In this document: one piece after another, positions 41,889 to 51,044 of the stretch
Position numbering within the stretch: position 1 is the stretch's first letter
Layout of the letters: the number at the start of each line of letters is the position of its first letter
NCBI GenBank assembly: GCA_963695675.1
Contig: CAVOGY010000007.1
Location: forward strand, 868,001-932,000
From: DASUPK01 sp963695675
GTDB taxonomy: Bacteria > Actinomycetota > Thermoleophilia > Solirubrobacterales > 70-9
Direction of reading: 5' to 3'
DNA: 64,000 nt
Notes under the pieces: model-generated
The model's input: the letters and a program-made list of their open reading frames with translations, nothing else
Told to the model about the DNA's origin: nothing
Databases searched by the model: none
Translations under genes and position numbers: made by a program

Positions 41889-43052
41889 ATGGCTTCCGCG
41901 ACCGACACCGTCTCACTCGATCAGATCGAGCGGGCCCGCGACGTGGTCGCGGATGTCGCGCGCGACACCCAGGTGATCGAGTCGCGCTATCTCTCGAGAA
42001 CCACCGGCGGCACGATTGCGGTCAAAGCCGAGAACCTGCAGCGCACGGGCTCCTTCAAGGTGCGGGGCGCCCTCAACAAGATCGCTTCACTCGATCCAGG
42101 GGTGAAGGGCGTGGTCACGGGGAGCGCGGGCAACCACGGCCAGTCGTTGGCGTACGCGGCGCGGGCCCGGGGGTTGACGGCCACGATTTTCATGCCCGAG
42201 CGCGCCGCCCTCGCCAAGGTCGCCGCTGCTCGCGAGTCCGGCGCGGAGATCATGCTCGCCGGTGACTCGGTCGACGACTGCGTCAGCGACGCCCGCGCCC
42301 ACGCCGCGGCCGAGGGACTCGCCTTCGTCCATCCCTTCGACGATCCGGCGGTGATCGCAGGCCAGGGGACGATCGGGCTCGAGCTGCTCGAGGAGGTCCC
42401 GGACCTCTCGCGCGTGCTGGTCCCGGTCGGCGGCGGCGGACTGGCAGCGGGAATCGCCACGGCGATCAAGGAGAGCAAAGACGACGTCGAGGTGATCGGG
42501 GTCCAGTCGCACTGCCCGCTCGCCGACGGGATCGCGATCAAACACCCGGGCAAGATCACGACGCCGCTGCTCGAGCGCCTCCTCAACCAGTCGGTGACCG
42601 TCGACGAGAACGCGGTGGCCGAGGCGATCATGCTGCTTCTGGAGCGCACCAGACTGGTCGTGGAGGGAGCCGGTGCCGTCGGCGTGGCCGCACTTCGCCA
42701 GGGGCTCGTCACACCGGCCGAGTCCGGAACAACCGTGGTGATCCTCTCGGGGGGCAACATCGACGCCGGAGTTCTGGCCGACATCGCCCGCCACCACGAG
42801 ACCGAGCGGGGCCGGCGCCTGCGGCTGTTCACGACCATCCCCGACGCCCCGGGCTCGCTCGCCGCCCTGCTCACCCGGCTCGGGGAGGGCGGGGCCAACC
42901 TGATCGACGTGGCACACGTCCGCGAGGGAGTGGGCCTCTCGGTCGGCGAGACCGGCGTCGAGCTGGTCATGGAGACGCGCGGGCCCGACCACGCCGAGCG
43001 CCTCCTCGAGTTGATCTCCGAGAGCGGCTACTCGGCCAGGGTGCTGAGCTGA
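41889..43052 (+). CDS. Threonine/serine dehydratase with ACT domain
   Basis: A 387-aa PLP fold-II enzyme. The PLP lysine lies in RTGSFKVRGALNK (about residue 57), with GSAGNHGQSLAYAARARG, VPVGGGGLAAGIATA and ILSGGNIDAG for phosphate and substrate binding. A C-terminal ACT-type domain starts near residue 310 (RRLRLFTTIPDAPGSLAALL). This length and single ACT domain match TdcB/catabolic or short IlvA forms. It converts threonine to 2-oxobutanoate plus ammonia via an enamine cleared by RidA next door. Confidence 0.93.
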   Translation: MASATDTVSLDQIERARDVVADVARDTQVIESRYLSRTTGGTIAVKAENLQRTGSFKVRGALNKIASLDPGVKGVVTGSAGNHGQSLAYAARARGLTATIFMPERAALAKVAAARESGAEIMLAGDSVDDCVSDARAHAAAEGLAFVHPFDDPAVIAGQGTIGLELLEEVPDLSRVLVPVGGGGLAAGIATAIKESKDDVEVIGVQSHCPLADGIAIKHPGKITTPLLERLLNQSVTVDENAVAEAIMLLLERTRLVVEGAGAVGVAALRQGLVTPAESGTTVVILSGGNIDAGVLADIARHHETERGRRLRLFTTIPDAPGSLAALLTRLGEGGANLIDVAHVREGVGLSVGETGVELVMETRGPDHAERLLELISESGYSARVLS

Positions 43053-43084
43053 GCGGGCGTACCGGCTCAGGGGGAAAGGGAGAA

Positions 43085-43090
43085 TAGGCT
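43085..43090 (+). promoter_or_regulatory. -10 box of a probable leaderless enoyl-CoA hydratase promoter
   Basis: TAGGCT, 6 nt, then GTG 43097; no ribosome binding site. Confidence 0.5.
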
Positions 43091-43096
43091 TCGCCG

Positions 43097-43921
43097 GTGG
43101 CCTCCCATGAGACGGTCGACCTGACCAGGGACGGGCCGGCGGCCCGGATCCTGCTCAACCGGCCGGAAGCACTCAACGCCTGGAACGAGCAGTTCGGCCG
43201 CGACCTGCTCGACGCGGTCGCCACGGTCTCGGGCGACGATTCGATCCGCGCGGTGCTGATCACCGGCGCGGGGCGCGGCTTCTCCTCGGGCGCCGACCTG
43301 AAGGAGCAGCGGAATGCGAGGGCCCGCGACAGCGCGACCCGTGAGTTGCCTGACAGCGGCGTGCCGGACCTGAGCTCCCGGCTGAAAGAGGTCTACCACC
43401 CGATCATCACCGGGCTGCGCGAGATGCCGAAGCCGGCGATCGCCGCGGTGAACGGACCCGCGGTGGGAATCGGCTGCTCGCTCGCGCTCGCCTGCGACCT
43501 GATCGTAGCCGCCGAGTCCGCGTACTTCCTGCTCGCCTTCGTCAACATCGGCCTGGTCCCCGACGGAGGTTCGACCGTCTTCATTCCGGCCAGGGTCGGC
43601 TACGCGCGCGCCGCCGAGATGGCGATGCTCGGCGAACGTGTCCCCGCGCAGCAGGCGCTCCACTGGGGCCTGATCAACCGGATCGTGCCCGACGACGAGC
43701 TCGAGTCCGGCGCCGATGCGTTGCTTCAGCTTCTGGCACACGGCCCCACGACCTCATACGCAGGGTCGAAGCGGCTGCTCAACCGCAGGATTTACGCCGA
43801 TCTCGCCGGACAGCTCGACGCCGAGGCCGAGGCGCAGAGGGAGCAGGGGCAGAGCCACGACTTCATCGAGGGGGTTCTGGCCTTCATCGAGAAGCGACCG
43901 CCGAACTTCACCGGCCGGTAG
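43097..43921 (+). CDS. Enoyl-CoA hydratase/isomerase family protein
   Basis: A 274-aa crotonase-fold protein: ARILLNRPEALNAWNEQF, the oxyanion/CoA region GAGRGFSSGADLKEQ, then KPAIAAVNGPAVGIGCSLAL and CDLIVAAESAYFLLAFVNIG, LVPDGGSTVFIPARVG. The second catalytic Glu position reads as in PaaG/isomerase-like members (LVPDGGS) rather than the double-Glu hydratases, so isomerase activity is possible. C-terminal helix with FIEGVLAFIEKRPPNF. Independent promoter. Confidence 0.92.
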   Translation: MASHETVDLTRDGPAARILLNRPEALNAWNEQFGRDLLDAVATVSGDDSIRAVLITGAGRGFSSGADLKEQRNARARDSATRELPDSGVPDLSSRLKEVYHPIITGLREMPKPAIAAVNGPAVGIGCSLALACDLIVAAESAYFLLAFVNIGLVPDGGSTVFIPARVGYARAAEMAMLGERVPAQQALHWGLINRIVPDDELESGADALLQLLAHGPTTSYAGSKRLLNRRIYADLAGQLDAEAEAQREQGQSHDFIEGVLAFIEKRPPNFTGR

Positions 43922-43945
43922 CTCTGGACCTACGCTACTCAGGAA

Positions 43946-45322
43946 ATGTTCTTCCGCCAGATCCTGCACGAGGACCTGAGCTGTGCCTCCTACCTGGTCG
44001 GCGACACCGACGCCGGCGTCGCGGCGGTCGTCGATCCCCAATGGGCGATCGAGCCCTACCTCCGCCTCAGCCGCCTCCACGGCGTGCGGATCGAGCACGT
44101 CCTCGAGACCCACAACCACGCAGACCACGTCTCCGGGCACGGCCGCGTGGCGCGGGCGACCGGGGCGACCATCCACATCCACGAGCTGGCGGATGCCGAA
44201 TACCCGCACCAGTCCTTCACCGACGGCTGGAGGCTCGCCCTCGGCCGAATCGAGATCGAGGCGCTCCACACGCCGGGCCACCGTCCCGAGCACACGTCAT
44301 TCCTCCTCCGCGACGCCGACCGCGAGGCAGACCCCTGGGCGGTCCTGACCGGCGACTCGCTGTTCGTCGGGGACGTCGCCCGCCCGGATCTGGCGATCGA
44401 ACCGCGTGAGGGTGCCGCGGGGATCTTTCGCTCGCTCCACGAGAGGCTGCTGGCGCTGCCCGACGACGTCGAGGTCTGGCCCGGGCACCTCGGCGGCTCG
44501 GCCTGCGGGAGCGCGGGCATCGACCACAAGTCGACCTCCACGATCGGCTTCGAGCGGGGTCACAACCGAGCCCTGCGGTTCGAGACCGAGGCGCAGTTCG
44601 TGGAGGACGCTGTCTCCACACTCGGCGACCCGCCGCCCAACGTCGAGCACATCGTCGCGATCAACCGGGGGCCGCTGATCGAGGAGATGGGGACGCCGGT
44701 GCCGCTCATGCCTCGCGCGGTCGAGGTCGGGATCGCCGGGGGCTCGCTCCTGGTCGACGCGCGGACGAACGAGCAGTTCGACGAGGCTCATATTCCGGGC
44801 GCGATCAGCGCCTCCGCATACGAGACTGGCTTCGGGACCAAGGTGGCGAAGGTCATCCCGCCCGACGCGGAGCTGATCGTGGTTGCGGCCTCGGATGGCT
44901 ACGAGCTCGAGGCGGCCGAGCTCCTCGCCTCCGTCGGACTGCGGGTGCGCGGATACCTGGAGGGCGGGATGACGGCGTGGCGTTCCGAGGGGCGGCCGGT
45001 CCGGCGGATCGAGTTGATCGACCCGGACGAGCTCGCGGTGCGGCTCGAGGGGGGCGATCTGGTCGTGCTGGACGTGCGCGACGACGACGAGTTCGCCGAG
45101 TCACACATCCCTGGGTCGATCCACCTTCCCTACGGGGAGCTTCCCAGCCGGCGGTCGGAGCTCCCCCGCGACCGGACGATCGCCGCAATCTGCAGCGGCG
45201 GCAAGCGCAGCGGCCTGGCGGCCTCGATCCTGCAGCGCGAGGGCTTCGAGCACCTGCTCCACGTCGCCAACGGGGGCGTGGGCACCTGGCGTCGCAGCGG
45301 GCACCCGGTCGAGAGCGGCTAA
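43946..45322 (+). CDS. MBL-fold hydrolase with two rhodanese domains (persulfide dioxygenase-like)
   Basis: A 458-aa protein. Residues 1-240: metallo-beta-lactamase domain of the ETHE1/Blh type with ETHNHADHVSGHG (about residue 56), HTPGHRPEHTSFLL, LTGDSLFVGDVARPDL and VWPGHLGGSACG. Residues 260-350: first rhodanese, with IVVAASDGYE where the Cys loop should be, so inactive. Residues 355-455: second rhodanese with AAICSGGKRSG, active-type Cys. Such fusions oxidise glutathione- or thiol-persulfide to sulfite and pass sulfane sulfur. A TACGCT box lies 9 nt before the ATG. Confidence 0.92.
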   Translation: MFFRQILHEDLSCASYLVGDTDAGVAAVVDPQWAIEPYLRLSRLHGVRIEHVLETHNHADHVSGHGRVARATGATIHIHELADAEYPHQSFTDGWRLALGRIEIEALHTPGHRPEHTSFLLRDADREADPWAVLTGDSLFVGDVARPDLAIEPREGAAGIFRSLHERLLALPDDVEVWPGHLGGSACGSAGIDHKSTSTIGFERGHNRALRFETEAQFVEDAVSTLGDPPPNVEHIVAINRGPLIEEMGTPVPLMPRAVEVGIAGGSLLVDARTNEQFDEAHIPGAISASAYETGFGTKVAKVIPPDAELIVVAASDGYELEAAELLASVGLRVRGYLEGGMTAWRSEGRPVRRIELIDPDELAVRLEGGDLVVLDVRDDDEFAESHIPGSIHLPYGELPSRRSELPRDRTIAAICSGGKRSGLAASILQREGFEHLLHVANGGVGTWRRSGHPVESG

Positions 45323-45361
45323 TCGCGCAACTTCCGGGTACGAAATCTGTTCGATCACCGC

Positions 45362-46558
45362 ATGCGTCGCACTATCGTCTTGGTCTCCCTCATCTCGGTG
45401 CTCGCCGGGATGCTCTTGATCACGTCGAGCGCCTTCGGCATCAAGGCCGGCCACAACCTCCCGACGGATCGGCTCGAGGCCGCCTACAAGATCGCCCTCT
45501 TCGAGCGCCGCTTCAGCAAGGACGGCTGCTACCCGCGGCCAAGGGCGCTCGCCAAGGCGATCCACAAGGGCACCCACCGAAAGGTGGGGGTCGCCCTGAA
45601 CACGCGGCAGCTCGCCAACCTGAACGAGGTTTACGTCCTGCGGCAGGGCGCCTCGTGCGGCCACGTTCGGATGGCGCTTCGCGCGATCGGCGGGGTCTAC
45701 GTCCTCGACTCCGTCAAGGGCACGATCCGGATCCAGGGACGCAAGGGCAGGGCCACTCCTGGGGTGGCTCGCCGGCTCAGCTCGCTGCTCATGGCGACCA
45801 AGACCTTCCACCTCACCAAGGTCGACACGGCGCCGCGGCTCGAGACCCTCTGCCCCGGCGGCAGGTATCCGGTCGGCGGCGGAATGATCACCGACCCACC
45901 CACCGGGCCGGATGGAGACAGCGTCTATCCCCACTCATATGAGCGCCTCGGCGCCCAGCGCGGCTTCCACATCAGCGTCGTGGTCTTCGACCCGAGCCCG
46001 GCCCACAGGACGGGGCGCGACGTCACCGTGCAGGCGCTCTGCGGATTCGGCGTGATTCCTGCGACCCCGACGCCGCATAGGACCGTGTACCTGCGACCGG
46101 GCCAGACCAAGACGGTGACCGCCCACTGCCCGAGCGGCCAGTTCCTGGTCTCGGGCGGGTTCCAGCGCACGGACTTCCGCAGCGACGGCGGCTCCTACGT
46201 CACCGAGTCCCGGGCGGAGGGGACGAGGGCCTGGACGGTCAGCGGCCACGCCTACGGGATCGGGTCCGGTGAGCTGACCGCGATCGCCTACTGCGCGCGG
46301 ATGAAGAACCCAACCCTCACCGAGGTCGCCTCCTCACCCGCTCCCGTCGCGGCCGGGCAGTCCGCGAGCACCACCACACCGTCCTGCCCCTCCGGCAGGC
46401 GGCTGGTCACCGGTGGATTCAGCATGAACGGATCGACTGACGCGTTCTTCGCGGCCGGCACCCTGAATCCCAACAACACCTGGACGGCCTCGGCCTACGG
46501 GTTCTTCGGAGCGGTCCCGAAGCTGACGGCGTACGGATACTGCTGGCCGGCGCGGTAG
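45362..46558 (+). CDS. Secreted protein with three Cys-containing CPxGxxxVxGGF repeats
   Basis: A 398-aa protein with a signal peptide (MRRTIVLVSLISVLAGMLL, then ITSSAFG). Residues 40-150 have CYPRPRALAKAIHKG and a region with two Cys. Three related units follow: CPGGRYPVGGGMI (about 164), CPSGQFLVSGGFQ (about 254) and CPSGRRLVTGGFS (about 340), each ending with an aromatic-Cys motif (ALCGFG, AYCARM, GYCWPAR). Each unit probably forms one disulfide-linked beta domain. I know no assigned function; it may coat the surface or bind a ligand. It lies next to a cell wall endopeptidase. Confidence 0.75.
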   Translation: MRRTIVLVSLISVLAGMLLITSSAFGIKAGHNLPTDRLEAAYKIALFERRFSKDGCYPRPRALAKAIHKGTHRKVGVALNTRQLANLNEVYVLRQGASCGHVRMALRAIGGVYVLDSVKGTIRIQGRKGRATPGVARRLSSLLMATKTFHLTKVDTAPRLETLCPGGRYPVGGGMITDPPTGPDGDSVYPHSYERLGAQRGFHISVVVFDPSPAHRTGRDVTVQALCGFGVIPATPTPHRTVYLRPGQTKTVTAHCPSGQFLVSGGFQRTDFRSDGGSYVTESRAEGTRAWTVSGHAYGIGSGELTAIAYCARMKNPTLTEVASSPAPVAAGQSASTTTPSCPSGRRLVTGGFSMNGSTDAFFAAGTLNPNNTWTASAYGFFGAVPKLTAYGYCWPAR

Positions 46559-46598
46559 CTACTCCGATCCAAGGATTTGGACATCCGGGCCAGTGCGG

Positions 46599-47777
46599 CT
46601 AGTAGCCGCTCGGATGGCGCGCGACGAAGCTCGACGCGTCGTCCCGCATCACGGTGCTCCAGCGAGGCCCATTGCCCCCGCCGGGCCCGCCGGTGTCCCA
46701 GCGCAGGCCCGCGATGTAGGCCCAGGCATGGCCGCTGTTCGCGAACACGGTGATCCAGTTGCCGCCGCCCGGCGAGCCCCAAACCTCGAGGCCGGTTGAG
46801 TCGAGCGGGCTCGAGAGGAAGCCTCCGCCGTGCAACGCGAAGCTGACGGCGCCAGAGCAGTCGTAGCCGCTTGCCGTGAACGAGCCGTGTCCTCCTCCCC
46901 ATATATAGGGGAGGTCGTTGATCTGGTTGGCGGCCTCGATCACCCCGCGAATGGCGAGTGGGGCGTTTGAGGGCGGGATCGCGTCCCCGCTGGAGTCGAG
47001 CGTCGCATGGCCAGCCGGCGCCGGGATCTCGGAGAGGTCCGCCTGGATCTGGCTCTCCTTGCGGAGAAGGGCATTGAGGATCCCTTCGCGCGCGTTCCTG
47101 GCGGCCGCCAGCTGCGACTGCTGCTGCTGGATCTGTGTGTGCTGGCTCGCGATCTGCCGCTCCTTGGCGGCCACCTGGTCGCGCGCCGCCTGGATGCGGT
47201 CGTGAGTCGCCTGGAGCTGGTTGACCAGGGCTGTGATCTGGTCACGCAGGCCACGGACCCTGGCGACGACCTGGTCGTCGTACTCCTGGATGTGGTTGAT
47301 GTACTCGGTCCTGGTCAGCAGGTCCGACCAGTTGGCCGAGCGCATCACCACCGCGGTCAGGTCGGGCTCATTCGACTTGTAGATGTCGACCAGCAGCTGC
47401 TCGAGCGCGCCGACCGCCTCCTTCAGCTTCGCCCGCACCCGGGCGAGCTCGGCCTTCTCGGCGTTGAGCTCGGCGGTGGCCTTGTCGAGCTCGGCCTGCT
47501 TCACCGACAGCTCGTGCTGGGCCGCCGCCTGCGCCTGTCGGAGCTGCGACTCCTCCCCGATCAGGCGGTCGACCTCGGCGTTCATCTGGTCGATCTGGGC
47601 GCGCAGCGGTCCCTCGATCGACTGGATCCGGTTGAGCTCGTCCTGCTTCTGGGCGATCTTCGAGGCTGGATCGCCGATCGCGCTCTGGCCGACGAGGGCG
47701 CCGATCACGAGCGTGACCAGCACCATCAACGCGAGCACGGCGGCACGCCCGCGGGGGGTGGATCGCCCTCTTGGCAT
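46599..47777 (-). CDS. C40 (NlpC/P60-like) endopeptidase with N-terminal coiled coil
   Basis: A 392-aa secreted protein from ATG 47777 (MPRGRSTPRGRAAVLALMV, signal anchor); an in-frame ATG 47846 would add 23 residues. Residues 35-260 form a long coiled coil (KIAQKQDELNRIQ, AELDKATAELNAEKAELARV) like RipA and PcsB. The C-terminal domain has the catalytic Cys in SGYDCSGAVSFALHGGG, and His in NSGHAWAYIAGL. It cuts peptidoglycan stem peptides, with the coiled coil as the regulator. The terminal part is somewhat divergent from typical NlpC/P60. Confidence 0.9.
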   Translation of the reverse strand: MPRGRSTPRGRAAVLALMVLVTLVIGALVGQSAIGDPASKIAQKQDELNRIQSIEGPLRAQIDQMNAEVDRLIGEESQLRQAQAAAQHELSVKQAELDKATAELNAEKAELARVRAKLKEAVGALEQLLVDIYKSNEPDLTAVVMRSANWSDLLTRTEYINHIQEYDDQVVARVRGLRDQITALVNQLQATHDRIQAARDQVAAKERQIASQHTQIQQQQSQLAAARNAREGILNALLRKESQIQADLSEIPAPAGHATLDSSGDAIPPSNAPLAIRGVIEAANQINDLPYIWGGGHGSFTASGYDCSGAVSFALHGGGFLSSPLDSTGLEVWGSPGGGNWITVFANSGHAWAYIAGLRWDTGGPGGGNGPRWSTVMRDDASSFVARHPSGY

Positions 47778-47901
47778 GATGGGGTGTCGGCATCGAGCAA
47801 GTGCGGCGACGAAGCACCGCACGCGGCAGTTGGCCACGCTAGCCACTCACCGCCTGAGTGTCAGCAGTTGCTAACACGAACTGCAAGATTCGTTGCGGCT
47901 C

Positions 47902-47907
47902 TACGAT
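47902..47907 (+). promoter_or_regulatory. -10 box of a probable leaderless hydrolase promoter
   Basis: TACGAT, 6 nt, then ATG 47914. It supports the start at 47914 even though the frame slips 20 nt later. Confidence 0.5.
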
Positions 47908-47913
47908 CAACGA

Positions 47914-48817
47914 ATGGCCGAGCGAGTTCTGCGACGTCGGGCGCGGGGTGACCCTCTGTTATGAGACCTTCGGGGATCCCGACGACACCCCGATCCTGCT
48001 GATCATGGGCCTGGCGACCCAGATGATCGCCTGGCATGAGGACTTCTGCTCTGAGCTCGCGGAGCGTGGCTTCTACGTGGTCCGCTTCGACAACCGCGAC
48101 ATCGGCCGCTCCACCCACTTCGACTTCCGCCCGCCGACGATCGCCGAGATGCTGCGCCGCCGGCTGGGGTCGGAGCAGTACACGCTCTCGGACATGGCGG
48201 AGGACGCCGTCGGCCTCCTCCGTGAGCTCGGGATCGCCCCCGCCCATCTGGTGGGCGTCTCGATGGGCGGCATGATCGCCCAGGTGATGGCGGCCGAGCA
48301 TCCCGAGGTCGTCCGCTCCCTGACCTCGATCATGTCGACGACCGGAAGCCGCCGGCACGGACAGCCGGCCCTGTCTGTCTACCGCTACCTGCTGCGGCCG
48401 CCGCCGCGCGACCGGGACGGCTACATCCAGCGCTCGGCCGAGGTCTTCGGGCTGGTCGGGTCAACGGGATTCCCGCGCGACGAGCAGTACGTCCGCGAGC
48501 GCGCCGGCCGCAGCTACGACCGCGGGTTCGACGTGAGCGCGGGCGGCCGTCAGCTCGGTGCCATCGTCGCCTCGGGCGATCGGACGAAGATGCTCGGGCG
48601 GATCAAGGCGCCGACCCTCGTCATTCACGGCACCGTCGACAAGATGATCCGGCCCTCGGGCGGGCGCGCCACGGCCAAGGCGATCCGCGGCGCCCGGCTG
48701 AAGATGATCGAGGGCATGGGACACGACCTCCCGCGCGGTGCCTGGCCCGAGATCATCGATTCGATCTCCCAGCACGCTCGGGCGGCCGACGGTGCCCGGG
48801 CGCGGGCCCCAGCCTAG
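47914..48817 (+). CDS. Alpha/beta hydrolase (5' frameshift)
   Basis: About 300 residues. The ATG at 47914 gives MAERV, then an extra base near 47932 breaks the frame; the rest reads CDVGRGVTLCYETFGDPDD, LLIMGLATQMIAWHEDFC, VVRFDNRDIGRS, nucleophile elbow HLVGVSMGGMIAQVMA (Ser), acid in LVIHGTVDKMIRP and His in EGMGHDLPRGAWP. It is a proline iminopeptidase/haloperoxidase-like hydrolase; the substrate is unknown. The stop overlaps the convergent thioesterase stop by 4 nt. Confidence 0.88.
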
Positions 48818-49515
48818 GCTCGGACGATCGAGGCGTGCACCGCTCCGTCGCTGCTGCCGATCCAGATCGACGAGCCCTCTCGGAGGAGAACCGCCTCCCC
48901 GGCGAGCGCGGGGTCCCGATACTCGATCTCGACGTCGATCGCCTCGGGCTCGGGTCCGCTCGCCAGGTCCTCCTCGAGCGGCGCCCAGTAGTGCGAGTTG
49001 TTGATGTGACCGGCGGGGTCCATCTCCGAGACCCGGAAGAACCACGCTGAGCGCTCGGCGGCCTCCGGCGGATCTGGATGGCGGAGCCGCACGTTTGCGT
49101 CGCGGCCGCCGGCGCTCTGTTCGTAGACGGAGAGGAAGTCAGGCGAAAAGCGCATCGGCCTGCCGCGCTCCGGGTCCAGGCACACCCAACGGGCGACCGT
49201 CTCGACCGAGCCGCGCTCGCCGCTGATCGAGGTCCGGCGTTCGGCCGAGAAGCGGCCGATGCCGCTGCAGAAGGTGCGCAGCTCGAGGTCCTCTCCGAAG
49301 CGAGGGAACGACTCCACCCGGATGCGCGTGCGCCGCACGATCCAGGCGCCGCGCCCCTCGAAGCCGGCATCGACCAGGTCCGCATAGGCGATGTCCTGCA
49401 GCCATCGGGCCATCGCGTCGAGCCGGCAGCGGCCGGCAACGTCCGCGTCCGCGATCCCGGGCCGCATCTGGCGCTCGAAGGCCCGTCCGCCCAGGTAGGG
49501 AGGTAGCTCGGTCAG
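48814..49515 (-). CDS. Acyl-ACP thioesterase-like double hot-dog protein
   Basis: About 233 residues; the start is unclear. CTG 49515 is used since homology begins at LTELPPYLGG; ATG 49467 would cut that part. Two hot-dog folds: residues 15-130 (RQMRPGIADADVAGRCRLD, AMARWLQDIAYADLVDAG, WIVRRTRIRVESFPRFGE) and 140-230 (AWFFRVSEMDPAGHINNSHY, VEIEYRDPALAGEAVLL). The DPAGHINNSHYW motif is the FatA-like catalytic Asn/His region. It probably releases fatty acids from ACP or CoA. It lies 8 nt after the WS/DGAT gene, so co-transcription is likely. Confidence 0.87.
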   Translation of the reverse strand: MTELPPYLGGRAFERQMRPGIADADVAGRCRLDAMARWLQDIAYADLVDAGFEGRGAWIVRRTRIRVESFPRFGEDLELRTFCSGIGRFSAERRTSISGERGSVETVARWVCLDPERGRPMRFSPDFLSVYEQSAGGRDANVRLRHPDPPEAAERSAWFFRVSEMDPAGHINNSHYWAPLEEDLASGPEPEAIDVEIEYRDPALAGEAVLLREGSSIWIGSSDGAVHASIVRA

Positions 49516-49523
49516 TTCGAGCG

Positions 49524-50969
49524 CTACTTGAGCTCCCCGAGCGAGTCGCGTAGCCGGTCGAGCATCGACCACAGGTCCGGCATCTGGTCGCGGTCGGCGA
49601 CGATCCCGAAGTCCATCTTCCCGCAGTAGCTCATCACGGTGATGTTGAGCCCCATGCCGTCGGTGATCACCGAGACGGGATAGTTCGCGACCAGCCGGGC
49701 ACCGGCGCAGTAGAGCGGGAACTGCGGACCCGGCACGTTGGAGACGACCAGATTCCACGTCGGACGACCACGGCCGCTGGTGGAGATCGCGAAGGTGGCG
49801 CGAGCCGCACGCGCGAAGACCGCCGGGGGAATGAAGTGGTTGGTGTCCTGAAGCAGCTGCGCCGGTAGCGCCCGGTGGTGCTCCTTCATCGCGGCGAGAG
49901 CATCGTGGGTCTTGCGCAGCCGCCGTACCGGGTCGGGCTCGTTGGTGAAGAGCGGCGCGCTCATCAACATGATCCGGTTGCCGTAGGTGCCCATCTCGTC
50001 GTCGGTTCGCACCGAGACCGGGACCTGCGCCACCAGCGGGTCGGCTGGGAGGTCGTCGTGCTCGAGCAGCCAGCTGCGGACGGCATCCGCGCAGATCGAG
50101 ACCACGACGTCGTTGACGGTGCAGCGGTACTTGTTCTTCACCTCCTTCACCTCGTCCAGCTCGAGCCGGCCGAAGACGAAGCGGCGGTGAGGTGAGATCC
50201 GTCCGTTGAAGCGGGTCTTCGGGGCCTTGTAGGTGGTGTGCGCGAGGACGCCGCTCTCTCGGTTGCTGAAGGGCCGGGTCAGGCGGTCGGTCACCTTTGC
50301 GACAAGGCTGGTGCCCGGGATGCCGGCGAAGACCGGCGACTCGTCGAGGTTCGGCAGCGCCCTGGGCAGCGAGCGGAGCATCCGCAGCGGATAGAGCGGG
50401 AACCCCATCAGACCCCGGGTCAGCATCTCCAGGTCGGTCGGCTCGCGATCGGTGCCGTTCGCAGCCGGGCCCGGCAGCTCCCTGCCCTCGGGCGCCAGGT
50501 CGAAGAGCAGTCCCATGATCTCGGCGCCGGAGAGGCCGTCGATCAGCGAGTGGTGGATCTTCGTGAGCAACGCCTTCTGCCCGTCCTCCAGCCCGTGGAT
50601 CAGATAGAGCTCCCAGAGCGGACGCGCCCGATCGAGCGGGCGGGAGACGATGCGGGCGACCTGCTCCGCCAGCTTCTCCTTCCTACCGCCTGGCGGCAGT
50701 GCCAGCTCGCGCACGTGGAAGTCGAGATCGAAGTCGGGATCGTCGAGCCAGTAGGGGTAGTCGAGCCCGAAGGGCACCTCGACGAGCCGCCAGCGCAGGG
50801 GCGGTAGCAGGGGCAGGCGCTCCTCCATCAGGGCGGAGATGTCCTGGAAGGTGAGTTCCCCGCTCGGCTTGGTGGACGGGTCCAGGATCGCCAATCCCGC
50901 CACGTGACCGGTCTGGTTGGAGCTCTCCAGGGCGAGGAACTGCGCGTCGAGGCTGGTCAGCTGACGCAT
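49524..50969 (-). CDS. Wax ester synthase/diacylglycerol acyltransferase (WS/DGAT)
   Basis: A 481-aa WS/DGAT. ATG 50969 (MRQLTSLDAQFLALE) follows TAGACT by 7 nt. The condensing motif HHxxxDG is KIHHSLIDGLSG (about residue 140). Other family blocks: LDRARPLWELYLIHGLEDG, VNDVVVSICADAVRSWL, PVSVRTDDEMGTYGNRI and VVSNVPGPQFPLYCAGA. It makes wax esters or triacylglycerol from acyl-CoA. With the thioesterase behind it and the acyltransferase at 6583 it indicates storage lipid formation. Confidence 0.95.
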   Translation of the reverse strand: MRQLTSLDAQFLALESSNQTGHVAGLAILDPSTKPSGELTFQDISALMEERLPLLPPLRWRLVEVPFGLDYPYWLDDPDFDLDFHVRELALPPGGRKEKLAEQVARIVSRPLDRARPLWELYLIHGLEDGQKALLTKIHHSLIDGLSGAEIMGLLFDLAPEGRELPGPAANGTDREPTDLEMLTRGLMGFPLYPLRMLRSLPRALPNLDESPVFAGIPGTSLVAKVTDRLTRPFSNRESGVLAHTTYKAPKTRFNGRISPHRRFVFGRLELDEVKEVKNKYRCTVNDVVVSICADAVRSWLLEHDDLPADPLVAQVPVSVRTDDEMGTYGNRIMLMSAPLFTNEPDPVRRLRKTHDALAAMKEHHRALPAQLLQDTNHFIPPAVFARAARATFAISTSGRGRPTWNLVVSNVPGPQFPLYCAGARLVANYPVSVITDGMGLNITVMSYCGKMDFGIVADRDQMPDLWSMLDRLRDSLGELK

Positions 50970-50976
50970 TTCGCCC

Positions 50977-50982
50977 AGTCTA
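50977..50982 (-). promoter_or_regulatory. -10 box of a probable leaderless WS/DGAT promoter
   Basis: Reverse strand TAGACT, 7 nt, then ATG 50969; no Shine-Dalgarno. Confidence 0.5.
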
Positions 50983-51044
50983 CGTTTGGAAGTTGCTTGC
51001 GTCGGCAACAATCATTGAGGACTTCGACCCCGAGGAGGCCCCGC

